Source: Armatimonadetes bacterium UBA5352
GTDB taxonomy: Bacteria > Armatimonadota > Zipacnadia > Zipacnadales > UBA5352
Assembly (NCBI GenBank): GCA_002411015.1
Contig: DHPY01000008.1
Location: forward strand, 15,984 to 79,983
Direction: 5' to 3'
DNA length: 64,000 nt
The position numbers and the translations under genes are program-made. Positions 1 through 8,097 of the stretch are shown here, one piece after another (the first letter of the stretch is position 1; the number at the start of each line of letters is the position of its first letter). Under the pieces are notes generated by a model, which saw only the letters and a program-made list of their open reading frames with translations, searched no databases and had not been told where the DNA came from.

Positions 1-3000
1 CGCCCAGCGCACCCGCAGCCCCTCGCCGCTCCACGCGAACTCTGGCGCGCTCTCGAGCACCGGCGCTCCCTCTCCGCAATGTGCCACCAGCACCTCAAGC
101 AGCCGCGCCCGCGCCCGCTCGAAGACCGCGATGCTCTCCGGCGCCGCCAGCACCTCCGCGACCAGCGCGTCCGTCATCGCCTCCACGCGATCGGCTGCCT
201 CGGCGCCCTGGATGCGCGAGATCTCCCGCAGCAGGTGCAGCGCCTTGTAGTCCTCGCGCCCATTGCGCGTGGACTCCCAGCGCCGCGAGGTGATCGGGCC
301 CTGCGGGCCATCGTAGATCGAGCCGCAGTCGGCGATCTCCCCGTCGAAGTCATCCCACGGGTCACCGCGCCAGGAGTTGTAGGCCCAGTAGCATGAGCCG
401 CCGACGCCGAGGTCCCACACGCGCCACTCCTTCAGCCGGTAGTAGTCGAGCGGGCTGAGGGCCTTCATGTTCGTCGAGCAGGTGTAGGTCCAGACCGGCT
501 CGCCCGCCTCAGCAATCTCACGGTAGACCTCGCGCAGTCCCTGCGACCACTCACGCGTGTACAGGGTGCTCTGGTGCGGGATCCACAGGTCCACCACCGG
601 GTCGAGCATCCGCACCTCGTCCGGGCTCTGCGCGCCGTCCATACAGAGGCGCATCCGCGGCACGACCTCACGAATGAGCTGTCCTCCGCGCAGCGCAAGC
701 TGCGCGTTCGTGGACGTGGCCTCGTCCCAGATCTGCACGGAGTACTCCTCGTAGGCCATCCCGATGTCCTCGCGCATATGCCGATCGAACTCGGCGACCC
801 ACGCGCGGAAGGCCTTCTGCCACGGCTCGGACATGAACTGCCAGCCATGCCGGGCGCGCATCTGCGTGTCGAAGTCGCGCACGATGCCGTAGGAGAAGAC
901 GAGGATGCCGCCGTTCTCACGCGCATGCCGCAGCTTCACCTGCAGCAGCGGGTCGTAGCTCGACCAGTCGGCCTCAGCGGTCACGTTGCCCTCGGCGTCG
1001 AAGGTCATCCGCGGGCTGGTGTTGAGCAGGAAGCTCGTGGTGTAGTGCGCCACGAGGTCCTGGACGTAAGGCTCCGAGCGGGCGTAGTCCCAGTTGAAGG
1101 TGGCGATTGGCATCCGCTCCGGCAGCCTCACGGGCAGCACCGTGAGCCGCAGGGGGATCGCCTTCAGCGGCTGCTCGCGGTCGTGCGGGCGGAGCTGGAT
1201 GGTCGCGAGGTACTCGCCGGGCGGGAGCTTCGCGCTGTCCACGTTCAGGAAAACCTGCCGGCTCTCGCCCGCGGGCACGCGGATGATCCGGGCCTCGTTC
1301 ATGAGCGGCAGGGGGTCGCAGACCGTGCGCCCGACCTTCAGATCGCGGAACTCCGCTTCATGGAATGTGATGCAGTCGGGGGAGGAGACCGTCTGCTCCG
1401 CCCCGCCCTCGACGACGCGGATGTTGTGGTAGCGGATGGTGCCGCCAGTGCCGCTCTCCAGCCGCAGAACGACCTGGAAGAGTGCCGAGTCGGGAGCGCG
1501 GAAGGAGACGGAATAGCGATCCTGGGCGGAGCGGGGCGTGAGCGGTGTGACGCCAGTGGACCAGGTCCAGCCATTGTTGATGACATGCGCGTAGCCGCTG
1601 GCGCCGGGCAGGTCCTCCGCCGACATCTCCGCCACGAGGGTGTAGGTCTTCCCCGGCTCGAGCGGGACGCGCTGGCGGAGCACCACCATCGTGTCGCCCT
1701 CCCCGGAGAGCACGAGCGCCTTCGTGCCGTCCGCCTGCTCCTCGATGCCGACTGAGCCCCTGCGCGATGACACGCTCCAGCCGTCGGGGACGCCGTCGGC
1801 ATCCTCATCCGCGGCGAAGTCCGCGTTCGTCACGAGGTTCTCCGCGTCCGCGTCGAGCGCCTCACCGGTGCTGAGCCGGAGGTCGCCGATGGTCACACGG
1901 CCCTCGAAGAGGCCCTCGGCGAGGTTCGTGATGTTCAGCGCGGCCGACTCGATCTCGTTCCCGCAGGCGACGATCCGCAGCGTCGGGTCAGGCTGAAGCG
2001 AGGGTGGAGTGGCGCGACGATCGAGGTCCTCCATCGGCGACTGCGTCCAGACCACGCACGACATCCCCGAGATGCGCGTGAGCAGCGCAGACTGCGAGGA
2101 GGCCTCCGTCGCCCACTCCTGCTGCGTCATCGGCTCCTCGCGCTGGAGGTTGCTCCGCACGAAGCGCTCAACCACGCCGCCCGCGTCCGCGACAAGCTGC
2201 GCATACTCCTCACCCAGTGCGGGCAGCGCCCCGCCCCGGCCCTGCAACGCGGAGGCCTCCCGCGCGAGCAGCGGGAGGTTCGGCCGGGGGCTGATGGTGA
2301 TCGGCACCGCCTGGCGGAAGAGGACCTCATCGCCGGCGGCCTGCCCGATCACCAGCGCCTGCTCGCTGCCGTCAATGATCCGCACCTCGCCAAGCCACCG
2401 GTTGGGCATACCAGCACCTGCGACGGGGGCTGCCGCGACCGTCGGCTCCGGCGCCTGCCAGTCGCGCGTCGTGCCCTCCGGCCAGTCACTGATGAGGCGC
2501 AGAGTCGGCTGCGCGCCGGTGGCCGACTGCATCTGTATGCGCCACGGCCCGAAGAGCGCCGGGTTCTGCGGCTGCCACACGAAGCCGCCCGGGCGGTCGC
2601 AAAGCAGAAGCTCACCGAAGCGCTCGGGCACGAGGAACTGCCCGTAGGTGGGCGACCAGGCGGAGAGTTCGTTGCTCCCGCCCGCCTGCCGCTCGCGGCA
2701 GACGTTCAGGCCCCAGCGGTCGCCGGGCTGCGCGCCGCCGAGATCGGCCAGCGGGATCGCGACCTCGATCATCCAGGCGTCCTCGCCGCGCGCGCCCGCG
2801 GCCCGCACATTCGCGTTCCACTCGATGGTGCCCGGCCGCGCCTCGTCCATCACCGTGCCGAGCGCATTGATCGCGAAGTGGTAGTAGCTCGCGCGGTCGA
2901 GGTTCGTGTCGAGGAACAGCTCCACGCAGTCGTCGCGCCAGACAGCGTCATCGCGCGCGGTCATCTGCATCTTGAGGGCCTTCATGTTCGGCTCCTCGCA

Positions 3001-3258
3001 GCGCACGCCGAGGTAGAGGTTCGCGGCGTCCCAGCAGACCCGCGCCTCTGTCTGCGGCGAAGCAAGCTGCGACGCGTCCAGCTTGACGAAGCTGCCGAGG
3101 ACCGCGGCGCTCTGCCAGCACGCGTCATCGAGCGCGCCATCGAGCGCGGGCGGGGCATCGGTCAGGCCGGCAGTCGCCACCGGGACCGGAACCATCTCGG
3201 CGGCGAGGAGCGGTGAGGCGATGAGCGCGAGCAGCGCAAGCAGCACGATCGGGCGCAT
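1..3258 (-). CDS. Secreted DUF4091-type glycoside-hydrolase-like protein, 3' end outside window
   Basis: An uninterrupted minus-strand frame of 1086 codons runs from an ATG at 3258 off the left edge, so the C-terminus is missing. The start has GGAGG eight bases upstream. Residues 1-20 form a signal peptide (MRPIVLLALLALIASPLLAA). Residues about 25-200 resemble a CBM9/DOMON-like carbohydrate-binding domain ('DDACWQSAAVLGSF', 'DDCVELFLDTN'). Residues about 480-620 look like a second, CBM4-like beta-sandwich ('NADFAADEDADGVPDGW'). The last 350 residues resemble the GH123-related DUF4091 catalytic region, including 'GVGGSCYWAYNSW' and 'TRNGREDYKALHLLREI'. It is probably exported and acts on a polysaccharide; the substrate is unknown. 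The next gene upstream on the same strand ends at 3342, so 83 bases separate them. Confidence 0.85.
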   Translation of the reverse strand, partial: MRPIVLLALLALIASPLLAAEMVPVPVATAGLTDAPPALDGALDDACWQSAAVLGSFVKLDASQLASPQTEARVCWDAANLYLGVRCEEPNMKALKMQMTARDDAVWRDDCVELFLDTNLDRASYYHFAINALGTVMDEARPGTIEWNANVRAAGARGEDAWMIEVAIPLADLGGAQPGDRWGLNVCRERQAGGSNELSAWSPTYGQFLVPERFGELLLCDRPGGFVWQPQNPALFGPWRIQMQSATGAQPTLRLISDWPEGTTRDWQAPEPTVAAAPVAGAGMPNRWLGEVRIIDGSEQALVIGQAAGDEVLFRQAVPITISPRPNLPLLAREASALQGRGGALPALGEEYAQLVADAGGVVERFVRSNLQREEPMTQQEWATEASSQSALLTRISGMSCVVWTQSPMEDLDRRATPPSLQPDPTLRIVACGNEIESAALNITNLAEGLFEGRVTIGDLRLSTGEALDADAENLVTNADFAADEDADGVPDGWSVSSRRGSVGIEEQADGTKALVLSGEGDTMVVLRQRVPLEPGKTYTLVAEMSAEDLPGASGYAHVINNGWTWSTGVTPLTPRSAQDRYSVSFRAPDSALFQVVLRLESGTGGTIRYHNIRVVEGGAEQTVSSPDCITFHEAEFRDLKVGRTVCDPLPLMNEARIIRVPAGESRQVFLNVDSAKLPPGEYLATIQLRPHDREQPLKAIPLRLTVLPVRLPERMPIATFNWDYARSEPYVQDLVAHYTTSFLLNTSPRMTFDAEGNVTAEADWSSYDPLLQVKLRHARENGGILVFSYGIVRDFDTQMRARHGWQFMSEPWQKAFRAWVAEFDRHMREDIGMAYEEYSVQIWDEATSTNAQLALRGGQLIREVVPRMRLCMDGAQSPDEVRMLDPVVDLWIPHQSTLYTREWSQGLREVYREIAEAGEPVWTYTCSTNMKALSPLDYYRLKEWRVWDLGVGGSCYWAYNSWRGDPWDDFDGEIADCGSIYDGPQGPITSRRWESTRNGREDYKALHLLREISRIQGAEAADRVEAMTDALVAEVLAAPESIAVFERARARLLEVLVAHCGEGAPVLESAPEFAWSGEGLRVRWA

Positions 3259-3341
3259 GATCGGAACCTCCATCTGCGTCTGATAGTCCCCACCGCCAGC
3301 TTCCGGTGGGCACGCCATGATCGCTTCAGATCGGACGGCCG

Positions 3342-6300
3342 TCAGTCTATCGGGTAGATGCTCACTGCTCCCTCGGTGGTGGCCGCCACGAGCAGCCCTT
3401 CCGGCGAGCGCACCGTCTGCAGCGTCTCCACGCGACCGCCGGCGTCTGCCTGCGCAGTAATCTCCCCTGAGCCGCTCAGGCGCACGACCGTGCCATCCTC
3501 GCAGCCCGCGACGATCGCTGGAGTGCCCTCGGCCGGCGTCACGACCGCCAAATGCGTCGGGGCGCTCGGCAGTCGCGTCGCCCAGACCTTCCGGCACTCG
3601 TGATCGAGCGTGACGATGAGGCCCTCGGAGATGGCGACCACGATCTCCAGGTCACCATCGCCATCGAGGTCGGCCACCGCCATGTCGCGCATGGTGGTGT
3701 AGGGCTGGGCGCTCTCGCCGGGTCCGAACTGCGCGTTGAAGAGCGGCGTGCCGCTGCCGCTGAAGATCGTCAGGCGGTTCCAGATGCCGTTCGTGGCGGA
3801 GACAACCTCGGGCTCGCCGTCACCATTCACGTCCGCGTACTCGATCCCCGTGCGGTTCTGCTGCGTCCAGCCGCCGACCATTGTGTGCCCGGCAGGCACG
3901 CCGTAGTAGCCCTTGCCGGTCTCGGTGAGGGTGTCGCCGTTGACGATCGAGATGTTATCCGTCCCGTTCGCCCACTGCGCGATCAGCAGGTTCCGGCCGC
4001 CATCGGCGCGGTCCACGATCTGGAACTTCCAGCAGTTGCCCCAGAAGATCGGCAGGCGCTTCACAAGCTGCCCGTCGGCGTTGACCGCCTCGAGCGTGCA
4101 CGCGCTCCCGACGAAGGCGAGGCTCTCCTCGCCGCTGACGACGCCGGTGTGCAGCCCGTGGACGCCGGGGTAGGCCGACTTGAACCAGTAGGTCTTCCCG
4201 GACTCCCAGACCGCCGGGTCCATCTCGGAGACGAAGACCCACCTGCGCTCGCCCGCGAGGTCGAACGCGATCACCTGCTCGTCCGTGCAGCCGACCAGCA
4301 GCAGTTCCTCCTCCGGCCACCAGCGCAGCACGCGCACGGGGCCGTCGGCCTGCAGCGCGCGCACCTCAGTGCCATCCGCCGCCAGCAGGTGCACCGTCTG
4401 CCCCTCGGCCAGCGCGATGAGGTCTCCGTCTTCTCGCGCGATCACCTCGGACGCAACCGGCTTCCCACCGATGGCGCCCTCCGCCGACGCCGCCATTTCC
4501 GGCGCCTCAAGCGCTGCGGGTTCCGCGGCGGCGGCCAGTTCCCGCTCGCGTTCGGCGCGGGCCTGCTCCAGCCACCCTGCGAGTCGCCCGGTCCAGGGCG
4601 CATCATCCGGGCGCGCGACCGTGAGCGTGTGCGTGCCGGGCTCGAGCGCGTGCTGCTCCCCGGCGATGGTGAGTTCCGTCGCCTGCCGGGCCTGCACGAT
4701 GACCGTGCCCGCGCCGAAGTCCCAGCGCAGGCTCACCGGCGCACTGGCGCTGGCCGATGGCAGCTTCGTCATGCCCAGCGCAACCGCGCCATCCTCCGTC
4801 AGAAGCGCCGTCTCGGCGGCGACATCCTCAAACTCGTCGCTGACAGCAAGCGCAGGCTCCGGCAGTGCCAGCATCGCCGCATTGTCCGCGATCTGATAGC
4901 AGCCGAGCGCGTCATCCGCGCTCAGCCGGGGAAGCAGCAGGTGGAAGAAGCGCCGGTGCTCACCCTCCTGCGCGGCGCCGAGCCACTGGAAGACGACCGT
5001 GCCGCTCCCGGTGGCCTTCGTGGCGCGCGAGGGATACAGCTCGAAGCCCAGCGGTCGCGCCGGGAGCTCAGTGCCCTCAGGCAGGATCGAGACGCCCATC
5101 AGGCCCACGTGCATCTGCGCAAGCTCCGGGTGACCGCCGATGACCTCGACCCGAAGGGTGTGCTCGCCCGCCTGCAGCGCGTGCTCTCCAAGGTCTATCT
5201 GCGCGCGCACCGTGGCGGGCGCGCGATGGTCGTAGCGCTCCACCAGCAGCTCGCCATCGAGCGCCACGCTGATGATCCCGCGGTCGGTGTGATCCAGCAG
5301 ATCGGCGAAGACGCGGCCGGTCAGCGGCTCCTCGAGCGTGAAGGGCATCTCCATCCAGACGCCCGTCTCGCGCGCCTTGAGGAGGACAGTGTCGATGCTC
5401 GTGAGGTCCGAGAGCAGCTCCTCGGCGGTTCCGGGCCCGCAGCGCATGTCGGCCTCCAGCGCGCTGAAGGTGACGATGCCCTCCGGGACCTCCTCCTCGC
5501 CGCCCTGGATGCGGATGCGGTTCTCGGCGGCATCCCAGCTCCCGCCGATCGTCTGCCACTCCGTCTCGACCTTCATGTTGTCGCTGTCGGTGCCGAAGGT
5601 CAGGTCATCCACGAAGAGCGCGTAGCGGCCCTCGCGCTGGACGACGCTGCGCCGCCAGTTGGCGAAGGCCATCTTCGGCACCTCGCCGATCGCCCAGGCG
5701 GTGTCGCCGAGCACACCGTGGTCGAGCAGCCCCGCGTCCATCGCGACCTCGGGCGCGACCATGCCGTCGGCGGAGGTGATCACCTGCGTGCGGTAGCCTT
5801 TCAGCACCGTGCTGCCCACGAGGCGCTGCTCCATCACGCTGAAGGTGTGGTAGGGCAGGCGGCCGCCACCGTTGTGGCCCTTGATCATCATCAGGTCGCC
5901 ACGGCCGTCGAGGGTTGTCCGCCAGGTGCCCCAGAGGAACTGCTGCTCCTGCGGGATGCCGCTGGCTCGCGCGCGCCACATCGGCTCCGGCATCGGCTGC
6001 AGCGTCCAGGCGTTCATCAGCTCGATGGGCGGGCGCGCCTCCATCTCCGGCCACCACGACTGCCCGAGGCGGAAGACGTTGAGGTCAAGGCCGGTGCGGT
6101 CGCGGTAGAAGACGAAGCGGCCATCTCCGGTGATATCCGCGGCGCGGTGCAGGAAGTTCAGTGAGGAGGAGTCGAGGCCCCAGTCATCTTTCTCGCCGGT
6201 GAAGAGCACGTCCTGGGTGAGCAGCGCCTGGCGCAGGTTGTCCATCCCCCCGCGGTCGCCGGTCATGTGCATGTAGTCGAGCAGCGGATCGTAGTAGGAG

Positions 6301-7937
6301 GTGTACCAGAAGAGGTGGTCGTTGTTCCCGGCGAGCCACGCGGAGTTTTCGATGCCGTCGAAGTAGATGTGCGCTGAGGCCTCCGCCGCGTCCCATATCG
6401 GGCCGGGGTAGTCGCGGTTGAAGTAGCGCGCCAGCGCATACAGCGACGTTGCAGACCAGTCGCCATGGCGATCGCCCACGCTCCGCGCCGGCGTCACGCG
6501 GCCGTAGACGCCCTCGCCCCTGCGGTGCGTGAGCTGCCGCGAGAGCGCGTTGGTGATCTTCAGGCGCTGCTCGTCGGTGAAGAACGGGTCCTCCTCGATG
6601 AGGTCCCAGAAGAGGATCATCATGTGCGCGGCGTAGTGATACGGTCCCGCGAGCGGGTCGTGCTTGTTCTCGATCAACTCGCCATCAACGCGCTCGATCT
6701 CCGCAATGGTCTCGGCATCGGGGAACGACAGCCGCAGGACCTCGCGCGCGTGGAAGGGATCGCCGGTCACGTAGAAGGCCGCCATGTGCTTGGAGATCAT
6801 GTTCCAGCCGAAGTAGCCGGTCGAGCGGTATCTGCCCGAGGCCTCCCAGATCTGCATCTGGCTCGGGTCGCGCGGCACCGCGTAGCCCTCACTCAGCGCG
6901 ACCTCCCGCAGCGGCCCGACGGTCAGTGCTCCGCGGCCGCCGCCTGCAGCGCGAAGCATCGTGATGAGCGCCTCGGCAGCGTCGGCGACGCCTGCGTCAT
7001 CGCTCCCGCCGACGAGGATCACGTTGCGGCCGTCGCCGTAGGGGTTGTGGACGGTGCGCACCTCATGCCCGCCGGGGCCCGGGTACTTCGCGTCGAGCAG
7101 GGTGAAGAAGCCCTCGTAGAGCGCGCGGACCGTCGCGCTGCTCTCCTTCGCGCCGAGGACAATCAGGTTGCGGTCGAATGGTGGCAGCGTGCCCGCGTCG
7201 GCGATGATCGGCAGCTCGGCGCCGGTCACGGCCTCGACAGCGTCCTGTATGGCCTGCGCCTCAGCCGCGAAGCGCCCATCGCGGCCGGTGACGATCGCCG
7301 CGCGCGGCTCGCCGCCCTCGACGAGAGCGGTCTGCAGGTAGAGTTCCTTGAGCGTGTCATACTGCGGCGGGATCGGATCGGGCGCCGGACCATCGGGGAA
7401 CCTCGGCGGCTCCACGCCTGTCTGCGCGATCACGTTGTCCACCATCACCTTCGGCGTCGGCTCGTCGTGGGTGTAGAGGTAGATGCGGCCCGCAGTGGTG
7501 CCCTCAGGGGCTGTGTCGAAGATCGCGATCTCGTTGTACGCGTCCGGCGAGGCCGCGGTCAGGCCGATCTGCTGGTATTGCTGCCCCGGCAGGAAACGAA
7601 GCTGGAGGTATGCGCCTGAGGACGAGCCCTCCTGCACCGCGCGCACCGATACCCGCACCCTCACGTTCTCCCCGGCCTGCACCGGGAAGTCCTGCATGAG
7701 GCCGCCCTCGCCGGCCGGGTCGGGGTCATCAATCAGCAGCGCCCGGGCGCCATCCGCGGCGCCGTCGACGAGGCTGAATAGCGTCTCGCCGCCTCCGTAG
7801 GGCGTCCAGCCCTCCGGGACACCGTTCTGGCCGAGGGCGCCCTCAAAGGACGGGTTGAGCAGCGGGATTTCAGCTGGTGCAGCAAGTGCGGCTGCGGCTA
7901 CGAGAATGGCTGTCACGATGCCTGTGGCTCGGTACAT
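3342..7937 (-). CDS. Giant secreted protein: heparinase-like toroid plus beta-propeller
   Basis: 1531 residues with an N-terminal signal peptide of about 22 residues. Residues 25-175 look like a carbohydrate-binding beta-sandwich ('LLNPSFEGALGQNGVPEGW'). Residues about 205-325 look like an alpha/beta domain of the type found ahead of several glycosidases ('RNLIVLGAKESS', 'RNVILVGGSDD'). Residues about 360-680 are helical and aromatic-rich, with 'GDRHGDWSATSLYALARYF', suggesting an alpha/alpha toroid as in heparinase II/III lyases. A long beta-rich section follows. A charged linker near 1130 leads to a C-terminal beta-propeller with FG-GAP-like calcium loops 'DVNGDGEPE' and 'DLDGDGDLE'. The start has GGGAG six bases upstream. 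It is divergent from the DUF4091 gene at 8098. Polysaccharide lyase or hydrolase activity is inferred from fold-like features, not from a recognised active site. Confidence 0.8.
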   Translation of the reverse strand: MYRATGIVTAILVAAAALAAPAEIPLLNPSFEGALGQNGVPEGWTPYGGGETLFSLVDGAADGARALLIDDPDPAGEGGLMQDFPVQAGENVRVRVSVRAVQEGSSSGAYLQLRFLPGQQYQQIGLTAASPDAYNEIAIFDTAPEGTTAGRIYLYTHDEPTPKVMVDNVIAQTGVEPPRFPDGPAPDPIPPQYDTLKELYLQTALVEGGEPRAAIVTGRDGRFAAEAQAIQDAVEAVTGAELPIIADAGTLPPFDRNLIVLGAKESSATVRALYEGFFTLLDAKYPGPGGHEVRTVHNPYGDGRNVILVGGSDDAGVADAAEALITMLRAAGGGRGALTVGPLREVALSEGYAVPRDPSQMQIWEASGRYRSTGYFGWNMISKHMAAFYVTGDPFHAREVLRLSFPDAETIAEIERVDGELIENKHDPLAGPYHYAAHMMILFWDLIEEDPFFTDEQRLKITNALSRQLTHRRGEGVYGRVTPARSVGDRHGDWSATSLYALARYFNRDYPGPIWDAAEASAHIYFDGIENSAWLAGNNDHLFWYTSYYDPLLDYMHMTGDRGGMDNLRQALLTQDVLFTGEKDDWGLDSSSLNFLHRAADITGDGRFVFYRDRTGLDLNVFRLGQSWWPEMEARPPIELMNAWTLQPMPEPMWRARASGIPQEQQFLWGTWRTTLDGRGDLMMIKGHNGGGRLPYHTFSVMEQRLVGSTVLKGYRTQVITSADGMVAPEVAMDAGLLDHGVLGDTAWAIGEVPKMAFANWRRSVVQREGRYALFVDDLTFGTDSDNMKVETEWQTIGGSWDAAENRIRIQGGEEEVPEGIVTFSALEADMRCGPGTAEELLSDLTSIDTVLLKARETGVWMEMPFTLEEPLTGRVFADLLDHTDRGIISVALDGELLVERYDHRAPATVRAQIDLGEHALQAGEHTLRVEVIGGHPELAQMHVGLMGVSILPEGTELPARPLGFELYPSRATKATGSGTVVFQWLGAAQEGEHRRFFHLLLPRLSADDALGCYQIADNAAMLALPEPALAVSDEFEDVAAETALLTEDGAVALGMTKLPSASASAPVSLRWDFGAGTVIVQARQATELTIAGEQHALEPGTHTLTVARPDDAPWTGRLAGWLEQARAERERELAAAAEPAALEAPEMAASAEGAIGGKPVASEVIAREDGDLIALAEGQTVHLLAADGTEVRALQADGPVRVLRWWPEEELLLVGCTDEQVIAFDLAGERRWVFVSEMDPAVWESGKTYWFKSAYPGVHGLHTGVVSGEESLAFVGSACTLEAVNADGQLVKRLPIFWGNCWKFQIVDRADGGRNLLIAQWANGTDNISIVNGDTLTETGKGYYGVPAGHTMVGGWTQQNRTGIEYADVNGDGEPEVVSATNGIWNRLTIFSGSGTPLFNAQFGPGESAQPYTTMRDMAVADLDGDGDLEIVVAISEGLIVTLDHECRKVWATRLPSAPTHLAVVTPAEGTPAIVAGCEDGTVVRLSGSGEITAQADAGGRVETLQTVRSPEGLLVAATTEGAVSIYPID

Positions 7938-8097
7938 GATCCACTCCCACCCGTTCGCCGATGATCCGGATTGCCGTTAGCGTTCGTCGCGAAGACGGCG
8001 TTCCCTCCGCCATCTGCGAGTCCGCGGAAGGATTCGAGGCCGGCGGTGTGCAATCTGCCTGCAGGAGAACCCCCATGGCAGCGCTGGAGGGACCATC

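Noticed and set aside
574..1755. Plus-strand frame of 393 residues opposite the DUF4091 gene
   Set aside because: It has no family motif or usable ribosome-binding site, and lies antisense to a frame with a signal peptide and recognisable domains. In DNA of this GC content long antisense frames are expected.
3552..6164. Plus-strand frame of 870 residues opposite the toroid/propeller gene
   Set aside because: Arg/Leu/Ala/Val/Asp/Gly-rich composition without domains is typical of the mirror of a GC-rich gene.
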